DNA of 64,000 nt from positions 1,488,001 to 1,552,000 of the forward strand of contig OZ241847.1 of the NCBI GenBank assembly GCA_965202915.1, written 5' to 3'. Position 1 is the first letter of the stretch, and every line of letters starts with the position of its first letter. Made by a program: the position numbers and the translations under genes. Positions 1 through 8,560 of this stretch are shown piece after piece. The notes under the pieces were generated by a model that saw only the letters and a list, made by a program, of their open reading frames with translations, searched no databases and was not told where the DNA came from. The stretch is from G965202915 sp965202915 (GTDB lineage: Bacteria > Pseudomonadota > Gammaproteobacteria > Eutrophobiales > Eutrophobiaceae).

Positions 1-200
1 TCACCTTGTACGTTCAGGAACAACGCACGTTTCCTGGGGGTTGACCAGATTGAAATACGATATGCTGTACGTATATTCTTGCTCTTTAATCATGGATATC
101 CGTATTATTGTGCGTACCATTTTACGCATTTGCTGCTGGAACGGAGTTTAGCTCTCCCGCCTGTTGCACGACACCGATGGTGTCGCTTGAGCAAACGGTT
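1..200. other. Window edge, no gene seen
   Basis: No coding sequence is supported here. The only structure is a short inverted repeat at 168-184 with 7-bp arms (CGACACC and GGTGTCG) around a 3-nt centre, lying just beyond the stop codon of the dehydrogenase gene that reads toward it. It has no following T-run on either strand, so it is not a convincing intrinsic terminator. Confidence 0.5.
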
Positions 201-1829
201 TTATTCCGACGGATAGAACGCTTCGGGGTATTTCTCCGGATACTGCTCGGTCAAATAATCATCCAGAAATTTGAAATCATTGCGCAGACGGGCAAAATCG
301 TCGCCGCGCACCATCATCACCCGGGTCTCCTCCAACGCAATAACGTCGCCTTGGCAGCAGGTGTTCCAGCCGCGTATGCGGTCGCCAAAATGTTCCTGCG
401 GGCCTATGGTCCTGACAAAGCCTTTGGAACCGTCTTTTGCCGGCACGCGCACCTCAAGCCGCCCGCTCAGCACCACGAAGAATCCGGTCAATAACTCGCC
501 GCGCATGAACACCGTATCACCGGCATTGAAGCGCGCATATGAAACAGCGGCACGTGGGGCCTGCTGCAACTCAACGATTGTGCGCGGCACAAAGTAATCC
601 AGAAACCAGTTTAGAGCAACGCGTAGCCGTGAGATAAAGCCGGGCAAACGCAACATGTAAAAGCCGCGCCAGACAGACCAGGCAAGCACCCCGGATACAC
701 GGACGCCGAAGATCTCGGCAACACCCTGATAGGCGCCCAGCGAAGTAAGCATACCGCGAGGCTTGAAGCGAAAACTTTGCAGCTCACCGCCGGACAAAAT
801 CGCGCTGATATTGCGCGCAAGCAAATTGGCCTGCGCGATCGCAAATTGAGCGGTCGGCGGCGACGCGTGAATTTTGCCGTCCCGCTCATACGGTACCGCC
901 GCCGCGTCTCCCAAGGCCCAAACGTGTTCGTGGTCGCGTACCTGCAATTTATCATTGACCAGGATCCGCCCGCGTTCGAGATCAAAATGATCGCTGACAA
1001 AATCCTGCGGGCCGTTGCCAATAGTTGTGATCAGACTGAGCGTCGGGATCCGCTCGCCCTGATCGGTTTCGACATAAGAGCCGGTTGCCCCGGCCATGCC
1101 GGTATTGAGACGGATATCGATACCGCGCTTGCGCAGTTTCTTATCCGCGTAACTGCTCAATGATTCAGGCAGTTCCGGCAGGATGCGCTCGCTGCGCTGC
1201 AGCAAAACGAAGTGCATCTCTTCGGGGTGGATATTTGGGTAATAGCGCAGCGCACGGCGCACCATGTCCTGCAATTCGCCGATGGTCTCAGTCCCGGAGA
1301 AACCACCACCGGCGACGACAAAAGTCAGCGCCATTTTCTTGATCTCAGGATTACCGGTCACGTCCGCTAATTCCAGGCACTGGAGAATATGATTGCGGAT
1401 GATGAACGCGTCGCTGAGATCCTTGATCGTCAAGCTGTGCTCGCTGAAACCCGGAAAACGGCTCAGATCACTGATTTGCCCGGGCGCAATGATCAGCTGA
1501 TCGTACTGCAGGTTGATCAGCACTCGCCGCCGTCCCTGCAAGATCTCCAGACACCGATTGTCAAAGTCTATGCGCTTGACTTCGGCCTGGCGATGGTGCA
1601 CGTCCGGCAACATCACCCGTAGCGGCGTAACCGCGTCCTGGGCGTTGATGATACCGGAGGCCACTTCAGGCAACAGCGGCTGGAATACGAAATAGTTGTG
1701 CCGGTTCACCAATTCGACCCGCGCCCGGTCCGGGAGTTGTTTACTCAGCACCTTCGCACAGAAAGCACCGGCGAAACCGCCGCCGACAATGACAATACGC
1801 ACGCTCTCGGAATTCGACGCGCTATGCAT
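201..1829 (-). CDS. Type II NADH dehydrogenase-like FAD oxidoreductase with C-terminal cNMP-binding-like domain
   Basis: This is a pyridine nucleotide-disulfide oxidoreductase of the NDH-2 type, which oxidises NADH and passes electrons to quinone at the membrane without pumping protons. The N-terminal dinucleotide fold (VGGGFAG near residues 14-20) binds FAD. A second glycine motif (AGGGFSGTE near 173-181) fits NADH binding, and ALGDAAAVP near 305 is the usual FAD-contacting GD motif. After the NDH-2 core comes a segment with FNAGDTVFMRGE and GRLEVRV, which looks like a cyclic-nucleotide-binding beta-roll of about 100 residues, so the protein is longer than a typical NDH-2. I chose the ATG at 1829, which leaves 12 residues before the FAD fold; an in-frame ATG at 1877 would add 16 residues. 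Neither start has a strong ribosome site. The gene stands alone. Substrate is inferred from fold; the cNMP ligand is not certain. Confidence 0.8.
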   Translation of the reverse strand: MHSASNSESVRIVIVGGGFAGAFCAKVLSKQLPDRARVELVNRHNYFVFQPLLPEVASGIINAQDAVTPLRVMLPDVHHRQAEVKRIDFDNRCLEILQGRRRVLINLQYDQLIIAPGQISDLSRFPGFSEHSLTIKDLSDAFIIRNHILQCLELADVTGNPEIKKMALTFVVAGGGFSGTETIGELQDMVRRALRYYPNIHPEEMHFVLLQRSERILPELPESLSSYADKKLRKRGIDIRLNTGMAGATGSYVETDQGERIPTLSLITTIGNGPQDFVSDHFDLERGRILVNDKLQVRDHEHVWALGDAAAVPYERDGKIHASPPTAQFAIAQANLLARNISAILSGGELQSFRFKPRGMLTSLGAYQGVAEIFGVRVSGVLAWSVWRGFYMLRLPGFISRLRVALNWFLDYFVPRTIVELQQAPRAAVSYARFNAGDTVFMRGELLTGFFVVLSGRLEVRVPAKDGSKGFVRTIGPQEHFGDRIRGWNTCCQGDVIALEETRVMMVRGDDFARLRNDFKFLDDYLTEQYPEKYPEAFYPSE

Positions 1830-2834
1830 CGCGCTGAACCGCACTGATACACCGGGCGGTGACCTCTCTGCCGGCATCCGACCCGGCTAATATATTGGCG
1901 ATACTGCGACCGTAGTACATTGCATTCCCCTGTTCATAAGGCGCTCTAAGCCCAAAAGAAGATTCCTGTAACGTCCATCAGCACAAAATAGTAACTCATC
2001 CGCATAACTGTATTGGTACTTTATTATGCCATTACATGATAACCCGTGTGCCTGGTAGAGTGTTAGGTTTTCCGCCAACGTTGCCGCATCAAGGCGGATA
2101 CATTCCGGATTCGCGGCCTGATCCAAAAAGGCGACCCCGGTATTCCGGGAGCGTCGGCAACCGATGCAGAGGGGCTGGTGGACGACCGCAATATAGATAA
2201 AACACTGGCAAACGCCACCAATCTGCTCAATCCCGGCTAAGCCTGCCGGGACCGGTCCGCAGCGACGTCGGTGACGACGTCAAACAGCTGTTTGCATTGG
2301 TGCGCAAATTATGCAATAATCCCAACCCTGTTCACAGAGATGCGGACGAATGACCAAACCAATTAATTGTGTACGCATCAACCGCGTCGACAATGAAACA
2401 CCATAGCCCTATCAGTGAAAGACCGTCGGGGATTGTTTGCCGCCCGGTCAAATGCCGTATGTTCACTGCACAAAGCTAATTGTAATACCGATGCCCAGCC
2501 CCACCGGCAACAGAGTTGAGCCCATAAACGCCCCCATGGAGACACTGACCATTGGGGGATTTGCCGGGTGCCAAAAAATACCGCAGTCGGTTATCAACGT
2601 CCCGGCCGATCTGCAAACCAATACCCGAATGAAAATGGACAAATTGAGCCGGAGATGGCCAAAATGCGTGACCATAATTTTTCGGGTTGCGACCTGAACG
2701 GCTGATCGCCCAAATGGAAAACACAAAACCGCCAGCGCCTTCGAGGGCGTATCCGAGCCGGTCAACCGCCGACGTTCCAATAAACAGGCCGCAGGCAACT
2801 TGCCGCCGCGATTGCTAAGGCCCCAGCGGAATCC
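1830..2834. other. About 1 kb without a convincing gene
   Basis: Short open frames exist on both strands (for example 1887-2126 and 2463-2798 minus, 2437-2697 plus), but none shows a recognisable domain, good ribosome site or credible length. Two overlapping minus-strand frames in 2463-2798 have a glycine-rich, barrel-like flavour (SMGAFMGSTLLPVGLGIG), and a plus-strand scrap near 2160-2350 reads as short peptide runs separated by stops. This looks like decayed coding sequence, possibly where a lipid A gene such as lpxA would be expected upstream of gnnA-gnnB-lpxB, but I cannot identify the original genes. Confidence 0.45.
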
Positions 2835-3752
2835 ATGTCAATTCTCAACTGTGGCGTCATCGGCACCGGCTACCTGGGCAAATTTCATGCCGAAAAATAC
2901 CGGGGCATAAGCGGTTGCAAACTGGTTGCGGTCGCGGACGTCGACGAAAAGGTCCGCCTTGAAGTCGCGGCCAAACATTCGGTCACGCCGGTTGCCGATT
3001 ACCGTGAACTGCTGGGCAAACTGGACGCGGTCAGCATCGCCACGCCGACCGCAACACACTACCCGATCGCGCGCGACTTCCTTGAAAGCGGTGCGCACGT
3101 GCTCGTCGAGAAACCGATGGCGTCGTCGCTGGATGAGGCCGACCGATTGATCGAGGTCGCCAACCGCCATCAAAGACTGTTGCAAATCGGCCATATTGAG
3201 CGCTTTAATCCGGCGTTGCTGGCCCTTGATGAATCGCCGCTGGACCCAATGTTCGTCGAAAGCACGCGCTTGATGCCGTTTGGCCGGCACGGCAAGGATA
3301 CCTGCGTCATCCTGGACCTGATGATCCATGACCTGGACATCATCCTGCATTTGGTGCGGTCCGAGATCACCGACGTTCGCGCCAATGGCACTGCAATCCT
3401 GTCGAATGGGATAGACATTGCCAACACCCGGATCGAATTTGCCAATGGCTGCACCGCCAACGTCACCGCCAGCCGCGTCAGCCGCAAGATTGAGCGCAAA
3501 CTGCGGCTGTTCAAGAAAGACCATTATTTCTCGATAGACTTGTACCACAATCGTTGCACGGCTTGCCATAAGGATGGTGATCAAAACATAGATTGCAAGG
3601 AACAAGAATTCACCAGAGCCGATGCCCTGCTCACTGAAATCGAACATTTCCTGGCGTGCATACGCAATGCTCGGCAACCATTGGTCGGCGGGCGCGAGGG
3701 ACGGCGGGCACTTGACGCCGCGATCCGGGTCACCACCGCGCTCCGGCAGTGA
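2835..3752 (+). CDS. gnnA: Gfo/Idh/MocA dehydrogenase, probable UDP-GlcNAc 3-dehydrogenase GnnA
   Basis: NAD(P)-dependent sugar dehydrogenase of the Gfo/Idh/MocA family, 305 aa. The Rossmann motif GTGYLG is at residues 10-15, the family EKP motif follows near 95, and the C-terminal alpha/beta domain contains DLMIHDLD near 160. In Acidithiobacillus ferrooxidans, GnnA oxidises the 3-OH of the glucosamine of UDP-GlcNAc so that GnnB can transaminate it, and those genes lie by lpxA and lpxB. Here the gene is followed 12 nt later by a DegT-type aminotransferase and then lpxB, so the same role is strongly suggested. The ATG at 2835 follows a weak AGCGGA. The family assignment is firm; the GnnA identity rests on context. 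A dehydrogenase for another nucleotide sugar is the main alternative. Confidence 0.78.
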   Translation: MSILNCGVIGTGYLGKFHAEKYRGISGCKLVAVADVDEKVRLEVAAKHSVTPVADYRELLGKLDAVSIATPTATHYPIARDFLESGAHVLVEKPMASSLDEADRLIEVANRHQRLLQIGHIERFNPALLALDESPLDPMFVESTRLMPFGRHGKDTCVILDLMIHDLDIILHLVRSEITDVRANGTAILSNGIDIANTRIEFANGCTANVTASRVSRKIERKLRLFKKDHYFSIDLYHNRCTACHKDGDQNIDCKEQEFTRADALLTEIEHFLACIRNARQPLVGGREGRRALDAAIRVTTALRQ

Positions 3753-3764
3753 TCGCCGCCGCCC

Positions 3765-4892
3765 GTGAACAAGCAAACCGTATTCGCACCGATCCCCGCC
3801 TTTGACCTGAGTCAACAGCACCGGTCACTGGAGCGGGAAATTCGCGCCGCGCTTGAACGGGTGTTTGCAAGCGGGCGCTTCATATTAAGCGACGAAGTCG
3901 CAATGTTTGAGCAAGAAGTGGCCGCCTACCTTGGCACCCGCGAGGCGGTCGCCTGCGCCTCGGGCACGGATGCACTCCACCTTGCGCTCCGCGCCGCCGG
4001 CATCGGCGCCGGTGACGAGGTGATCGTCAGTGCCGTTTCGTTCATCGCCACCGCCGAAGCCGTGCTCTATACCGGTGCGACACCGGTTTTTGCAGATATC
4101 GATCCGGCAACGTTCACGCTGGATCCGGCCAGCGCCGAGGCCGCGTTATCGACAAACACCCGTGCGATTATCGCGGTGCACCTCTATGGTCACCCTGCCG
4201 AAATGAACGCGCTAACGGCGATCGCCGAGCAACACCAACTGGTATTGATCGAAGATTGTGCCCAGGCATTCGGTGCGCGCTACAACCGGCGTTACGCCGG
4301 GGCCATGTCACGCGCGGGATGCCACAGCTTTTTCCCCACCAAGAATCTGGGTGCCTGCGGCGACGGCGGCATGATCACCACCAACGACCAGGCCCTGGCC
4401 GCGCAGGCCCGACTACTGCGCAACCATGGCAGTCTTGGCTCGCCGCGCCACGAGATCATCGGCTACAACAGCCGTCTCGATGAAATCCAGGCCGCTATCC
4501 TGCGCGTCAAACTCAAACACGTTGAGACCTTTAACCAAAAGCGCCGGCAACTTGCGGTGGCCTACACCGATGCCCTGCATGAACGGGTGCGAACGCCGAT
4601 ACGTGCCACCGGATGCGAACACGTATTCAACCAATATACGATCCTATGCGAACGCCGTGATGAGGTCGCGGCGGCGCTTAATGAGGCGCAGATCGGCAAT
4701 CGCGTCTATTATTCACTGGCGCTGCCCGAACAACCTTCATTGCGCGACCGCAGCCGCAGCGTCAATTGCGATCAAGCCACAGGAGTTGCGCGGCGGTGCC
4801 TGTCGTTGCCGATATTTCCCGAACTGCCGATCGCGGATGCCGAACGCGTCGCCGCGGTGGTCAACGCCTCGGCGTCCCGGCTGCGTGTCTAA
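3765..4892 (+). CDS. gnnB: DegT/DnrJ/EryC1 aminotransferase, probable GnnB
   Basis: PLP-dependent nucleotide-sugar aminotransferase, 375 aa, normal length for the DegT/DnrJ/EryC1/StrS family. ASGTDAL at residues 65-71 fits the phosphate-binding turn, D164 in EDCAQAFGA contacts the pyridine nitrogen, and K193 in FFPTKNLGACGDGG is the Schiff-base lysine. In the Gnn pathway it transfers an amino group from glutamate to the 3-keto product of GnnA, giving UDP-GlcNAc3N, the precursor of lipid A with amide-linked acyl chains at both positions 2 and 3. It sits between gnnA and lpxB in one operon; its last eight bases overlap the proposed lpxB start. The enzyme family is certain and the exact substrate is inferred from neighbours. 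Confidence 0.78.
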   Translation: MNKQTVFAPIPAFDLSQQHRSLEREIRAALERVFASGRFILSDEVAMFEQEVAAYLGTREAVACASGTDALHLALRAAGIGAGDEVIVSAVSFIATAEAVLYTGATPVFADIDPATFTLDPASAEAALSTNTRAIIAVHLYGHPAEMNALTAIAEQHQLVLIEDCAQAFGARYNRRYAGAMSRAGCHSFFPTKNLGACGDGGMITTNDQALAAQARLLRNHGSLGSPRHEIIGYNSRLDEIQAAILRVKLKHVETFNQKRRQLAVAYTDALHERVRTPIRATGCEHVFNQYTILCERRDEVAAALNEAQIGNRVYYSLALPEQPSLRDRSRSVNCDQATGVARRCLSLPIFPELPIADAERVAAVVNASASRLRV

Positions 4893-6075
4893 ACCGACTT
4901 ACAAAATTATGTTGGTTGCCGGCGAACCGTCCGGGGACATGCACGCGGCCGAACTGATCACGGCTTTGCACGCCAGTAAGCGCGGTTATTTTCAATGTTT
5001 CGGCATGGGCCTGGCCGAGATGAAACGTGCGGGATTGCGCCAACTGGTGGATGCCACCGAACTGTCGCTGGTTGGACTGTTTGAAGTCATCGCGCATTAC
5101 CCGAAGATCAGACGCGCCTACCGGCGTCTTGTGCGCACGCTTGAGGAAGAAGTCCCGGACTTGCTGGTACTCGTGGATTACCCCGACTTCAACCTGAGGC
5201 TCGCGGCGGAGGCACGACGCCTGGGCGTAAAAACACTGTTCTATATCAGCCCGCAAGTATGGGCATGGCGGCCGAAACGGGTAAAAACTATCGCTCGCCG
5301 CATCGACATGATGGCGGTGGTGTTCCCGTTTGAGGAACAGATCTATCGTGACGCCGGTATGCCGGTGCGTTACGTCGGACATCCGTTGGTGGACCGGATG
5401 CGCGATCTTCCGCCACCGTATCATGGCAATCGCGGGGACGGCAAAAAGCTGCTGCTCCTGCCCGGCAGCCGCATTGTCGAGGTACGCCGGCTGCTGCCGG
5501 TGCTGTGCGATGCCGCCGCCAGGATCGCAGCGCGCGCCCCGTCGGCCCGGTTTGCACTACTGCTCGCAACCGGAATTCCAGCTGAATTGGTCGAGCAACA
5601 ATTGCGTCAACGTCGTCTCCATTGCACGCTGATCCAGGATGATCCGGAAGCGGCGATGCAAGCCAGCGATCTTGCGATCACCGCCTCAGGCACTGCAACC
5701 TTGCAGCTTGCACTTTGCGGTACGCCGATGATCATTGTCTATAAGCTATCGTGGCCAACCTACTTTTTGCTGAAAGGGCTGGTGACTACGCGATACATCG
5801 GCCTGGCCAATATTGTTGCCGGTAAAAAGGTCGCGCCGGAATTAATCCAGGGTGCCGCCAACGCCGACTCGATCTGCCGGGAGGCGCTGGCACTGCTTGA
5901 AGATAAACCACGCACCCGGGCAATCCGACGCGAGTGGCGCAAGCTAAGGCGGGCACTCGGTGCCGGCGGCGCGTCAAACAAACTTGCCGGCCTGGTGCGA
6001 GAAATGATCGGCGCCGATCCGGCCCCCTCTGACAAACCTCCGGCGGAAACGCCGGCGCCGGGCAATAATGCTTGA
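4885..6075 (+). CDS. lpxB: Lipid-A-disaccharide synthase
   Basis: LpxB condenses 2,3-diacyl-GlcN-1-P (lipid X) with the UDP-2,3-diacyl sugar to make the lipid A disaccharide at the inner membrane face. Family motifs appear in order: VAGEPSGDMHAAELI at the N-terminus, FGMGLAEMKRAG, SPQVWAWRPKRVK, YVGHPLVD, LLPGSRIVEV and SGTATLQLALCGTPMI. The open frame extends far upstream inside gnnB, so the start must be chosen. GTG at 4885 gives 396 aa and keeps the first beta strand (KIMLVAGE); the next ATG, at 4909, would cut that strand. This start overlaps the gnnB stop by 8 nt, implying translational coupling. With GnnAB upstream, its natural substrates are probably 3-amino sugars. The C-terminus has a short proline-rich tail. 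Confidence 0.93.
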   Translation: MSKPTYKIMLVAGEPSGDMHAAELITALHASKRGYFQCFGMGLAEMKRAGLRQLVDATELSLVGLFEVIAHYPKIRRAYRRLVRTLEEEVPDLLVLVDYPDFNLRLAAEARRLGVKTLFYISPQVWAWRPKRVKTIARRIDMMAVVFPFEEQIYRDAGMPVRYVGHPLVDRMRDLPPPYHGNRGDGKKLLLLPGSRIVEVRRLLPVLCDAAARIAARAPSARFALLLATGIPAELVEQQLRQRRLHCTLIQDDPEAAMQASDLAITASGTATLQLALCGTPMIIVYKLSWPTYFLLKGLVTTRYIGLANIVAGKKVAPELIQGAANADSICREALALLEDKPRTRAIRREWRKLRRALGAGGASNKLAGLVREMIGADPAPSDKPPAETPAPGNNA

Positions 6076-6189
6076 CGGGCAAATACGGTACGCGGTGAAT
6101 TGGCGCTATGCCGGTGTGCGCCATATATTTTTTTCGGCTCACAACTGAATTGCAGAGATTCCGCCCGTCATTTACGCTAAAATTGACCC

Positions 6190-6840
6190 ATGAAATCGAT
6201 GCATAAACACTTCAGCACAACAGACCGGGTGGTTATCGCGGTGGATAAAATAATTGCTTCGCTGCTGCAGCCGGCGGAGACCGCCGCCCGGACTTATCCG
6301 GCGCAGAATATGGATGAAGGAATATTAGCCGCCCATCAAAAAAAGGTATCCGCCGGCCTGATGCGGGTTAATCACGCCGGTGAAATTTCGGCCCAGGCTT
6401 TGTATAAGGCGCAAATGGTGGCCTCCAAAAACACCCGCATGAGAGCGATCATGCGACGGGCGGCCAACGAGGAAATTGACCATCTCCATTGGTGCCGCAG
6501 ACGGTTAACGGAACTGGAAGCACGTTCGAGTTTATTCGATCCGTTCTGGTTCTGCGGTTCGTTTGCCATCGGTTTGCTGGCGGGGTCGGCGGGAGATAGG
6601 TGGAGTCTCGGTTTTCTGGCGGAAACGGAACGCCAAGTGGTCAAACATCTTGATTCCCATCTGTGCCGGCTGCCACAATCCGACGGACGTTCACGTGCCA
6701 TTATTAAGCAAATGAAACAGGATGAGGCGGAGCACGCCACCACTGCCATTCATGCCGGCGCGAATGAACTGCCGAAACCAATTAAGGCTGCGATGCGTTA
6801 TTGTTCTCAAGTGATGACTACCATCGCATACCGCATATAA
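6190..6840 (+). CDS. coq7: 3-demethoxyubiquinol 3-hydroxylase Coq7
   Basis: Diiron monooxygenase of ubiquinone synthesis that hydroxylates the demethoxyubiquinol ring at C6, acting at the membrane. The 216 aa match the bacterial Coq7 size. Metal-ligand motifs of the ferritin-like four-helix bundle are visible: RVNHAGEISAQ, NEEIDHLHW, ETERQV and DEAEHA. FWFCGSFAIGLLAG is the hydrophobic segment thought to dip into the membrane. It is preceded by 114 nt from lpxB and appears to be its own unit. Possession of Coq7 rather than the flavin enzyme UbiF is shared with Pseudomonas-like lineages and indicates an aerobic ubiquinone chain. Confidence 0.93.
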   Translation: MKSMHKHFSTTDRVVIAVDKIIASLLQPAETAARTYPAQNMDEGILAAHQKKVSAGLMRVNHAGEISAQALYKAQMVASKNTRMRAIMRRAANEEIDHLHWCRRRLTELEARSSLFDPFWFCGSFAIGLLAGSAGDRWSLGFLAETERQVVKHLDSHLCRLPQSDGRSRAIIKQMKQDEAEHATTAIHAGANELPKPIKAAMRYCSQVMTTIAYRI

Positions 6841-6986
6841 AGCATGGTTGCGGATAAGCACCCATTTTTTACCCCTTTGCAGACCGGGACAAGTAACAGG
6901 GTGCAACGGCAAGACCGGTGTTATATAGTGATCCATTGACTTAAACACGCAACGCCGGGCATAAACATCAAAACCAATTGACAAAT

Positions 6987-7343
6987 ATGGATATTATTTA
7001 CCTGCAGGATTTACGTATAGACACAATTATCGGCATCTATGATTGGGAGCGCCGCACCAAGCAGACGATCAGTATCGACCTTGAAATGGCAACGGATAAT
7101 AAATACGCCGCGGCCACGGACAATATTGACGCGGCACTCAATTACAGGGACGTGGCAAAACGCCTGATTGCGTTTGTTGGTGAGAGTGAATGTCAGTTGG
7201 TGGAAACCCTTGCGGAGCGGATTGCGGCAACAGTGATAAATGAATTTAATGTGCCTTGGTTGAAGCTGAAGCTGAGCAAACAGGGTGCGGTACGGGACGT
7301 GCGCGACGTCGGCGTGATCATAGAACGGGTTGCGGACAAATAG
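6987..7343 (+). CDS. folB: Dihydroneopterin aldolase
   Basis: FolB converts 7,8-dihydroneopterin to 6-hydroxymethyl-dihydropterin and glycolaldehyde in folate synthesis. The sequence has the family opening MDIIYLQDLRIDTIIGIYDWE, including the conserved Glu, and a later LVETLAERIA with the active-site region; the end KLSKQGAVRDVRDVGVIIER is typical. I start at the ATG at 6987, giving 118 aa; an upstream in-frame TTG at 6978 would add three residues. The stop is directly followed by folK, and the two encode consecutive steps of the pathway. Confidence 0.93.
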   Translation: MDIIYLQDLRIDTIIGIYDWERRTKQTISIDLEMATDNKYAAATDNIDAALNYRDVAKRLIAFVGESECQLVETLAERIAATVINEFNVPWLKLKLSKQGAVRDVRDVGVIIERVADK

Positions 7344-7832
7344 ATGATACAGGTTTACGTTGGCGGCGGCAGTAATATCGATCGTGTTAATAACATCAAC
7401 ACCGGCGTCGCTGCGTTAAAGGAACAGTTTAGCAATGTTATTGTGTCGCCGGTCTATGAATCCAAGCCTTTTGGTTTTGAAGGTAATAACTTTTATAACT
7501 TTGTCGCCGGCTTCGAAACAGGGCTCGATATAGAAAGCTTGTGCGCCGCCCTGCGTCGTATTGAACGGCAATGCGGCAGGCAAAGAAATCAGGCGCGATT
7601 TTCTTCCAGAACCCTGGATATCGATTTGTTGCTCTATGGTGACCTGGTCAGTGAAGAGAAAGGCATTCCTCGCCGGGATATTGCCAAATATGATTTCGTA
7701 TTGAAACCCCTGGCGGACATTGCCCCTGAATCGCCGCATCCGCAAACGGGGGTGCCGATGGCATCGATGTGGACTGTATATGCTGAGACAAAATCCATAT
7801 TGGCCGACGTTGAACTGAATTTGAATGATTAA
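7344..7832 (+). CDS. folK: HPPK, 6-hydroxymethyl-dihydropterin pyrophosphokinase
   Basis: FolK transfers pyrophosphate from ATP to 6-hydroxymethyl-7,8-dihydropterin, preparing it for condensation with p-aminobenzoate. The protein has 162 aa, the normal size. The signature RTLDIDLLLYG, with the two Mg-binding aspartates, is clear, and RRIERQCGR and SPVYESKPFGF are other conserved HPPK segments. The ATG begins at the base after the folB stop, so the two genes are co-translated. No folP is nearby. Confidence 0.93.
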   Translation: MIQVYVGGGSNIDRVNNINTGVAALKEQFSNVIVSPVYESKPFGFEGNNFYNFVAGFETGLDIESLCAALRRIERQCGRQRNQARFSSRTLDIDLLLYGDLVSEEKGIPRRDIAKYDFVLKPLADIAPESPHPQTGVPMASMWTVYAETKSILADVELNLND

Positions 7833-7952
7833 CTGGCTTTGTGCGAATTTTTCCCCGTCATGTACCGACCGTGTTTGGAAATAAGCGACTGCATTAAAGC
7901 CGGGCAATATTGACGATGCCACCTGCCGAATGTTTATCCGGGGAAAAATAAT

Positions 7953-8369
7953 ATGAAATATTTGCTGATTGCGGTGCTGATCTTGACTCTGCCGGGGTGT
8001 GCCAGAATGGAGGCACAAAAAAAAGTGGAAGGCCTGGAGAGTGCGATAAATCATTACAGTTTTAAGTTGCGCTGGGCCCTTTATGATCAGGCTGTTGCCT
8101 ATCATATAAACAGGGACGGCGAGACCCCAAAGGTTGATATTGACGCACTGGAAGACATCAAGGTCGCCGAGTTTAACGTCAAGGAAATACGCATAAATGA
8201 GAACGTAGAGACCGAGCAGACTGATGCCTTGGTAATTGCCGAGCTCAATTATTACCTGGAAAGTTATGGGATCATCAAAAAATTGAAGTTGCAACAAACC
8301 TGGTGGTACGACGATGAAAACAAACGTTGGTTCACTGAAAGCGAATTCCCAAAATTTGCGGTGCGCTAA
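7953..8369 (+). CDS. Small predicted lipoprotein of unknown function
   Basis: A 138-aa protein with a classic lipoprotein signal: MKYLLIAVLILTLPGC, with LPGC as lipobox and Cys16 as the lipidation site. The remaining 122 residues are mixed helix/strand with many acidic residues and a tryptophan pair near the end (QTWWYDDENKRWF). That compact layout resembles small NTF2-like or DUF lipoproteins, but I do not recognise a family. It lies 120 nt after folK and about 190 nt before the MidA-like gene, on the same strand. Location in the inner or outer membrane cannot be fixed; residue +2 is Ala, not Asp, which favours outer-membrane sorting. Confidence 0.75.
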   Translation: MKYLLIAVLILTLPGCARMEAQKKVEGLESAINHYSFKLRWALYDQAVAYHINRDGETPKVDIDALEDIKVAEFNVKEIRINENVETEQTDALVIAELNYYLESYGIIKKLKLQQTWWYDDENKRWFTESEFPKFAVR

Positions 8370-8560
8370 TACCGACCGACCGATCCGGATAATAGTATTC
8401 CTCCGAAAACGGTCAATATTTGTCCGCCCAGGCAGCCCGCTTAGTCGGCCGGCAATCACCCCGCCCTGGCAAGACACCGGTGGGGTGCCAGTGGGTGCAG
8501 GCCGGCTTTGTTAATATTCATTCTTTGTGGGCTGCGGTCCCGGGCAACCCCGTGCGCATT

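Noticed and set aside
168..184. Intrinsic terminator after the NDH-2-like gene
   Set aside because: The inverted repeat has only 7-bp arms and no T-run on either strand.
108..494. Plus-strand open frame of 128 codons at the left edge
   Set aside because: It lies opposite the 3' part of the NDH-2-like gene, has no domain or ribosome site, and reads as a shadow.
1887..2126. 79-codon minus-strand frame
   Set aside because: No recognisable family, poor composition and no ribosome site; kept only as part of the decayed region.
2838..3821. 327-codon minus-strand frame opposite gnnA
   Set aside because: Covers the reverse strand of a clear Gfo/Idh/MocA gene; His/Arg/Asp-rich translation typical of a shadow frame.
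7416..8477. 353-codon minus-strand frame across folK and the lipoprotein gene
   Set aside because: Opposes two recognisable genes and shows no domain.
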